From positions 104,806,554-104,870,553 of the forward strand of contig NC_080539.1 of the NCBI RefSeq assembly GCF_028640845.1: a stretch of 64,000 nucleotides of DNA. Reading direction: 5' to 3'. A model generated the notes under the pieces. That model had not been told where the DNA came from and ran no database searches. It saw only the letters and a list, made by a program, of their open reading frames with translations. A program made the translations under genes and the position numbers. The stretch comes from Ahaetulla prasina. Lineage: Eukaryota > Chordata > Lepidosauria > Squamata > Colubridae. Positions 55,651 to 64,000 of this stretch are shown here, in pieces (the first letter of the stretch is position 1; every line of letters begins with the position of its first letter).

Positions 55651-55860
55651 GCGCAGGGCTGGCCTAATACACTACGATTTTTAATTGGGTTTTATCATTT
55701 CTTATTATAGTTTTAAATGGGGTTGGCCAAATTGAATAAGATTTTAAAGATTTTTTAAATTCTGTTTATAAAATTGTTTTATGTTGGCTGTAAACCGCCC
55801 TGAATCCTTCAGGAGAAGGGCGGTATAAAAATCAAATAAAATCAAATAAAAAATAAATAA
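55651..55860 (+). mobile_element. L2-like LINE 3' end
   Basis: The 3' UTR ends with the hairpin CCGCCCTGAATCCTTCAGGA, then GAAGGGCGG, at about 55796-55824, and (AAATAAAATC)n. The inner loop has changed from TTCG to TTCA. Confidence 0.8.
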
Positions 55861-57678
<1,818 letters not shown>

Positions 57679-58870
57679 AAAAAGGCTATCAGTACTTATG
57701 ATAGAGAAACAAGATGGTGATAATTATAATCCAAAAACCTAACCTTTGTTACAGCAACTGAAGATATGTCATTCTATTGAGTGGCACAAGGTTAGATTCC
57801 CAGTCTGGTGTTCTCTGACTAAGCCACTTAATATTACCAAGAGCTTCTCTGGATTTGGTTGTCAAACATGGAAGATTAATGATTTATTTTTCACTGTAGC
57901 ATATTATTGACGTATTACCCTGTAGAGAGGGAGACCTCACATATAGAAACCTTACTTGCCATAACCATTTATCCCATTCAAATATAATGAAATGGAAAAT
58001 TTAACCAATGGAAAATCTAGGGGAGTAATTTGTGTGCAACTCTACAAAATGCAATTAAAATGTACAATGTGGTGCTAAATCCATGGATTAGTTTATATAA
58101 ATCATTGCTGAATTATAGATTTCTTCAAGGAGTAGAATTGACTTGTTTTCTCTGCATGGTACCGATACTTGGCAGTAAATCACTCTAAATGTAAAACTGA
58201 CACATAATTATTTAGCAACAGAAGAGAATATATATATGTATTTATATATATCAGAGTTGAACTATGGAGTCCTTGGTACATCAAACTCAGATTATTTCTA
58301 CATTAACACACTATGTATTTTGGATAGGGGAAAAATTCAAGAAATGATAATTTGAGATATTTCCTCTGGAAATTTGGTGCAAGAGTTTTTGAATGGTTTA
58401 AAATCATTAGAATGGGAGGGGAAAATCCTTCCATAAATTATGTAAAACAAATTATTCCCAAAGAGTATCAGGACTTGATTTTGCCATTGTTTATCCTAGA
58501 ATCTATATTATTCTTTCATAAATAAATTTGCAAGTGTCATTCAAGCACGAAATAAATTTATTTTTTGATGCATCATTGACTATAGGAATTGGATATACAC
58601 TTAAATTTCAAATCAATGCAGGGTTTGATGTAGAAATACAAACACAATTTGACATAAGTTGTAAAGATGGCCATCAAACCATATGGTGGGATGATTTTTA
58701 CACATAGTAGTATTCAATCATAATAATTATTATCTTCTTATGACTTTGAGGTCTAGAACATGGTTTCAGTGGTAGAAAACTAATATTAAAAAAATCCTGA
58801 ACTTCATCCATGCATGTAAGTTAGTTTTCTGGTATTGGAAATTGGCAAAAATAAAGTGTGATAGGGAAGC
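57679..58870. other. unannotated sequence
   Basis: No gene or recognisable repeat. Confidence 0.5.
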
Positions 58871-58905
58871 GGAGAGAGAGAGGGAGAGGGAGGGAGGGAG
58901 GGAGG

Positions 58906-58957
<52 letters not shown>
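58871..58957. repeat. (AG)n/(AGGG)n compound microsatellite
   Basis: A purine-only run of about 87 bp on the plus strand: AG units, then GGGA units, then (AG)n. It could form triplex or G-rich structures. Confidence 0.95.
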
Positions 58958-58959
<2 letters not shown>

Positions 58960-59761
58960 TTCTAAATAGTACATCTCTTTTTAAAGTTTAAGTTGTTCCT
59001 TAATAAAGTCAGAAACTTGAGATTATTTCCTACCCTGTACTGTTATGCTTTATTTAATTATGGTTTATCAATAAATAATTATTATCTGGGTTCATAGAAT
59101 AGGCTATTAAGAAACCATATTTACTAAGTGAAGTAATTGTATTCGCACACATTGCAAAATCAAATCAATCAAACCATATTGCATATGCGATTTTGTTTAA
59201 ACCCCGTCTGAATACATTTGGCATACATTTGGCATTCAGCATACATATTTAAAAAAGAAATGCCATGTTTTCAAACAGTTATCAAATTTGTAGAGAGTTA
59301 TACCAATTCAATATAAAATGTTACATAAAGGGTTTGGTTTTATGTGTGCATGTATGCATATAAAATAAGTATTTTAATTGTACCTGACATTGGGCTTTGC
59401 TAACCACAAGAGGCAGTCAAGCCTAAAGATCTTTTGTTCCATTAAAAACTTCGGCATACATTCCTCCTCCAAAAAATGCAAATGAAAACTCCAACTCTCC
59501 AAAGGAATTTTCCATAAGACAAAAGCAACAATACAAAATGATGACCTTGGGATGGCGCCAGGAAGTCAAACAGTTTGACTATTGTGTAGAAGCACAGCTG
59601 ACTTTTGCATAGGAAGCAATCATAGCTGATTAGATATTACCAATTCCTGCCCTAACTCTCCCTCTTCATTGGTTGCTTGCCTTTGGTATCCGTTGTAAAA
59701 GTGAAAGTATCTTGAGTGTGAAAGTCTCCATATTGTTATTAACTAGATCCACACTTCCATG
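58958..59761. other. unannotated sequence
   Basis: No gene or recognisable repeat. Confidence 0.5.
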
Positions 59762-59769
59762 ATTTAAGG

Positions 59770-59904
59770 CAGGGGTCTCCAACCTTGGCAACTTTAAGCC
59801 TGGTGGACTTCAACTCCCAGAATTCCCCAGCCAGCTTTGCTGGCTGGGGCATTCTGGGAGTTGAAGTCCACCAGGCTTAAAGTTGCCAGGGTTGGAGACC
59901 CCTG
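59770..59904. mobile_element. Foldback hAT MITE, nearly perfect palindrome
   Basis: The arms (about 66 bp each) meet around a TTT at about 59836. The ends are CAGGGGTCTCCAACC and GGTTGGAGACCCCTG. Flanking ATTTAAGG and ATCTAAGG match at 7 of 8, as expected for hAT. The arms differ at only about two positions. Confidence 0.93.
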
Positions 59905-59912
59905 ATCTAAGG

Positions 59913-60542
59913 TATAACATGTTTTTAACTATACCATCCTTGATTTATATAATCTCCCCTAGGAATGAAACAGAGAATGTAGGTATGTTTATTATACTGC
60001 ACATACTCACTTAAACACGCAGAAATAAAAGTACACCCTTATGTGGAATTGTAACATTCTCCATAGTTATATATTTATGTCTCTACTAAATGGAAAACAT
60101 CTATTATTCTGAGGCCTAGGGAGAAAAAAATGACTCAGTATCTGATAATTGAAAACATTCCAGCAATTCAAGAAGAAATGTTTCTAACAACGTTTCTCCA
60201 AATCATTTCACTCAATCTTGAGCAAAGTTACATGTGGCAAATTCCTATTAAATCCTTTGAGAATTTGTACAGATGAGTCATATATAACAGAGACATGCAA
60301 ATCCCTGTTTTTCTTCATCCCCACACCGGATGTGCTTTTAAGGTGTGCTTTCACCTAAATTATATCAATCTTTCTACCAGTATGGCATTCTTACAGAATG
60401 GCATTCTGAAGTATTATTTCTAGTACTTCAATTGTAAAAACAGGGAAATGATTCACTGTGTGACTATATAAACTTTTTTTGTGGGATATTTAATACCAAA
60501 TAAAATGAACTGTTGGAGGACTATTTTACTTCCTTTGTAATA
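59913..60542. other. unannotated sequence
   Basis: No feature was recognised. Confidence 0.5.
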
Positions 60543-60765
60543 ACAATAGCAATAGCATTTAGCCTTTTTAGACTTACTTTGCAGCACTCTCTTAAGTGGT
60601 TTACAGAGTCAGCATATTGCCCCCAACAATCTGGGTCCTCATTTTACTGACCTCAGAAGGATGGAAGACTGAATCAACCTTGAGTTGATCAGGATTGAAC
60701 TCCTATTGTGGGGGCAGAATTAGCCTACAATGTTGCATTTTAACCACTGCGCCACCATGGATCTT
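60543..60765 (-). mobile_element. tRNA-derived SINE
   Basis: The reverse of the family at 17391: 'caatagcaatagcattta' at left, 'caatctgggtcctcatttta' inside, and 'ttttaaccactgcgccacca' at the head side. Confidence 0.82.
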
Positions 60766-61605
60766 ATAATAATCATTGGTAGAACATCACCTCAACAGGA
60801 CAAGTTCCAGATGAGTCACTAAGGAAGTAAGTATTGTTTTTAGAGGCTGCCATTTTGAATGTCCCTAATTTCAAGCCCATCACTGGATAGGCTTTCTGGG
60901 AAAAGTAACATGGCAATCACTCACAAAAATATGATTCCATCCCAGAAATATAACAGAAGAAAACTTGTTGATTTTATGACAAATGAAAAAGCTGAACATT
61001 TTGGCACTTTCATTGAGAAAAATATTATAGAGAGGAATATAAATAGCAGAAACAAAGAGACCAAACTGCCCAATTCAGCCATCACAAATAATAAAAGTGC
61101 TAAAAACTCTGAAACAAGTCAATGTTATGCTAATGTAGATAGGCTTTCATGGCCCGTATTTGTTGGTAGGTTCAGGATTAAGTCACTGTGATCTAGATAT
61201 CAGATTACCTGAGTTTTTGCCAGTAACTGTGGCTAGCAACTTCAGAGGCAAGATGACCAGCCCTTGCTAACCTGCACCAATCAGAAACCAAGTCAGCTAA
61301 AGACCAATCAGAAGTCAGGTCACCTGACTATAAAGACAAGAGCCTGGTCTGCTCAGTTGCCTCTGAAGATGTCAGTCACAATTGCCAGTGAAATGTCAGG
61401 AAATGGATTGCTTAGATCACAGTCACTAAACACTGATGTTCAATACCACCCAAGACAATGATTGTGTAAAAGCCTCTTTGAATGTGGGTACTTGCTCATT
61501 CACCATCCATATCAGCCAAAGCATATCCATATTAGATGCACTGTGATGAAATACAGGCAACAGGAGGAGCCTGTTCCTAATGCACACATGAGAAGAGCTG
61601 CCAGA
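60766..61605. other. unannotated sequence with promoter-like repeat
   Basis: No gene was recognised. At 61215-61420, two CCAATCAG boxes (near 61278 and 61305) precede CTATAAAGA (near 61329) and short inverted 'cttcagaggca' / 'tgcctctgaag' segments. It looks like a retroelement promoter, family unknown. Confidence 0.45.
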
Positions 61606-61754
61606 AGGCAAGAGGACCCAGATTGTTGGGGGGGCAATAAGTTGACTTTGTAAAAATATACAAATAGAATGAGACTATTGCCTTATACACTGTAAGCCGC
61701 CCTGAGTCTTCGGAGAAGGGCGGGGTATAAATGTAAACAAAAAAAAAAAAAAAA
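61606..61754 (+). mobile_element. SINE with L2-like 3' hairpin tail
   Basis: The body phrase 'aagaggacccagattgttgg' is shared with the SINE family at 17391. The end has CCGCCCTGAGTCTTCGGAGA, then AGGGCGG (about 61700-61725), and an A-rich tail. The combination suggests that the L2-like LINE retrotransposes it. Confidence 0.65.
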
Positions 61755-62133
61755 GAGCAGCTCAAGCAGAGAGGACAACTCGGGAGTAGGGCCAAGAGAT
61801 GATTGGCCCCTCCCATAAGGCTTAAAACAGACCAGCACCAGTGTTTCAGCTTTGCCGGAAAACAAAGTTGTACCTGCGTCTTCTGCTCCGTCTTCTGCTT
61901 CGTGTATGTCTTTGTTTTTGTGGCTTCTGGATGTTTGTCAGGAAGGGCCTTTGGCAGTTTGCCTAATTGGACTAAGGTTTGTGAGATAACTGAGGAATTT
62001 GTGTTGGGAGACATTTGTTTTACTTTGAGTTGAACAATTACTGAATGAATTACTTCATTCCCAGCTGTTTGAATAAAATTTGTTTTTCCATGGACTAAGT
62101 TTATTACTACCTACTTGGGCCTGGGTCACAACA
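61755..62133 (+). other. LTR-like segment, uncertain
   Basis: It has a CTTAAAAC-like box and GAATAAAATTTG (about 62072-62083), and ends GGGTCACAACA. No left end or target duplication was found. The pattern fits an LTR 3' part only loosely. Confidence 0.3.
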
Positions 62134-62368
62134 CATATTTATGACAGTTGCAGTATCCCAGGTCATGTGAACACCTTTTGTGACCTGACAAGCAAAGACG
62201 GTGGGGAAGCCAGATTCTCTTAACAACCTTGTTATTAATTTAGAAACTGCAGTGTTTCACTTAACAAATGTGACAAGAATGGTTGTAAAATGATACAAGG
62301 CTCAATGGTCTAGTTTAGCAACAGAAATTTTGGGCTCAGTTGTGGTTGTAGGTCGAAGACTATCTGTA
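62134..62368. mobile_element. Mariner-like MITE, right half
   Basis: It matches the family: 'gcaaagacggtggggaagcc', 'aacaaatgtgacaagaatgg' and the end 'gtaggtcgaagactatctgta'. Confidence 0.78.
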
Positions 62369-62880
62369 CAGCTGTACAGAAACATTGGCTGGGTTCTTAG
62401 TCTGGTAAGGGAGAAAGTCACTGTCTCCCAGAGGGCCTGTGATAAAAATCCATGTATGATTGTGGTACCTGCACAGCATTTATCAGCCATGGCAACTGAC
62501 AAGATTGGAAGCACGATCTCACGGGCCACTTTTAGCCTTGGTCCTGGCCAGCTGCTGAGTCTTTTAGACAGTCACCGGGGACGAATCTGGCTCTGGGAAA
62601 GCTCTTTAGCTCTGACATGCATAAAAAAAACCTTTTTCCCAGTAGGAGGATTTCCATGCTATTATATGGCAAGCTTGTCAAGACTTATTGATTCCTTATA
62701 ACTTAAATGAATGCCCAATATAGTGAGTTCTGACAGCTTTGTGGTTAACATCCTTTATAATGAGTGTTACAGAAGTAGCCATTCATTTTTCAGCGACATC
62801 ACTTTCTCTGGAGTTACACATTAGTTTTTCAAAGGAAATCCTTCACTCGTTTTGTTTTCTACAGAATATGTCTGCCATTG
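62369..62880. other. unannotated sequence
   Basis: No gene was recognised. Confidence 0.5.
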
Positions 62881-63077
62881 ATTGTTTCCTGATTGCTTAT
62901 TTGTACTCTATGACTATCATTAAGTATTGTAAGTGTTGTACCTTGATGAAGGTATCTTTTCTTTTATGTACACTGAGAGCATATGCACCAAGACAAATTC
63001 CTTGTGTGTCCAATCACACATGGCCAATAAAAAAATCTATTCTGTTCTGTTCTGTTCTATTCTATTCTATTCTATTC
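62881..63077 (+). mobile_element. Snake-type LINE 3' end with ATTCT/GTTCT tail
   Basis: The 3' UTR matches 55490-55615, including 'gtgttgtaccttgatgaa' and 'accaagacaaattccttgtg'. The tail has three GTTCT units and then four ATTCT units. Confidence 0.85.
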
Positions 63078-63731
63078 AAACAAACATATTGTATGAGCTA
63101 AAGAAAAATTTAACTTTTCCATCATTTGACGTTCAAAATTAATAACCTTGGAATGAAATATTATCAGAGGCAATAATAAACAATGAAGAACGCTAATGTA
63201 GGTAACAAATCTTTTCAAATTGGAAGCTCTACTTCAGTCTGTTTAATTTCAAATAAGGAAAGGAAGTAATTCATCAAGACAGAATTGACCCATGATGATT
63301 ATATGGATGTATTATTTAGGTTTTTTTGGCAACAATACTGAAAATCTCTGTCATTACCTTCTACTGGGCATTTTTTAACTTTTAGTCTGCCTACAGAATT
63401 TATATTTCCATTTTCTTTGCTCAGAGTACAAACTCAGTGTGTCCTCAGGGAAGGTAAAATAAAAGTCAAGATGATGGCCAGAGTTGCACAACTGAAGCTT
63501 TTTTGTGTGTGATGTTTACACATGTAACAAAGGGGCAGATATTTATGGCTGCCATCTTGGTTGTTTTGATCTTTACCCTGAGGCTCCTGTTGATTAACCA
63601 GTCAATGGTTCAGAAGAAATGCTGCATTTACAACATGCCTCTACTTTTCATTAAAGCATTTCCCCCCCCCTTCGGATTTATGAATGAGGTTGAAAAACAA
63701 AGAGGTTGGAACCCATTCCACTATGCTTAAT
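63078..63731. other. unannotated sequence
   Basis: No gene or recognisable repeat. Confidence 0.5.
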
Positions 63732-63785
63732 TTCATTCATTCATTCATTCATTCATTCATTCATACATTCATTCATTCATTCATC
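63732..63785. repeat. (ATTC)n microsatellite
   Basis: About thirteen 4-bp units with one ATAC variant at about 63763. Confidence 0.96.
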
Positions 63786-64000
63786 CCAGCAAAGTTGTCC
63801 CATAGTAGTATCTGACTACTTGGACACTTGAAAAAAATTGGGCTACTTTAATGAATCGCAAAGAGGTGCAGAGCTCATGCGAGATCTCAAGCATTTCTTC
63901 CAAATACTTTTTGAAGCATGCATACATCAACTAACCAGATCTGGTTTTACTTAATTGCTTTGAAAGCCACCAAGATAAACTAGATGTTGAGCAAGGTGAA

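Overview
This window looks like intergenic vertebrate DNA from a squamate reptile, most likely a snake. I found no host protein-coding gene, rRNA gene or functional tRNA gene. The snake inference rests on four things seen together: a BovB (RTE) LINE fragment; tRNA-derived SINEs of the Sauria type; a LINE whose 3' end carries an (ATTCT)n microsatellite tail, as I recall for caenophidian snakes; and many hAT and mariner-like miniature elements plus young microsatellites. The species assignment is inference.

Layout. 1-5.5 kb: a CR1 tail, then a complete, very young Ty3/gypsy LTR retrotransposon (758-5318) with 178-bp LTRs differing at one base, a CAAAC target duplication, a tRNA-Ser-type primer site and a frameshifted gag-pol. 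5.5-19 kb: nested hAT, mariner-like, SINE and solo-LTR insertions, including a SINE holding a hAT element that holds a solo LTR (17391-18030). 19.4-26.7 kb: three LINEs inside one another. A CR1 (+) is split by a full-length L2-like LINE (-, 19452-25649), which is itself split by a 5'-truncated relative (+, 20157-22414). The CR1 ends in 145 bp of (TATTA)n. 30.3-33.7 kb: a second nearly complete L2-like LINE. 35-50 kb: SINEs, solo LTR, hAT and mariner-like copies in otherwise plain AT-rich sequence. 51-56 kb: a CR1 tail, a BovB fragment, a long foldback repeat and the snake-type LINE. 57-64 kb: microsatellites, a perfect-arm foldback hAT, SINE remnants and another snake-type LINE tail.

The most interesting signal is in the two long L2-like LINEs. 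Their short first ORF begins with a segment that aligns without gaps, over about 38 residues, to the N-terminal eIF4E-binding region of vertebrate 4E-T (EIF4ENIF1) as I remember it. The canonical Y-x4-L-L motif and a downstream WDPxxWHA block stand at identical spacing. This suggests a retrotransposon that carries its own cap-binding-protein adaptor. The autonomous elements supply plausible machinery for the rest: BovB-type reverse transcriptase for the Sauria SINEs, and L2-like reverse transcriptase, through a shared 3' hairpin, for the SINE at 61.6 kb. The hAT and mariner-like copies have no transposase here.
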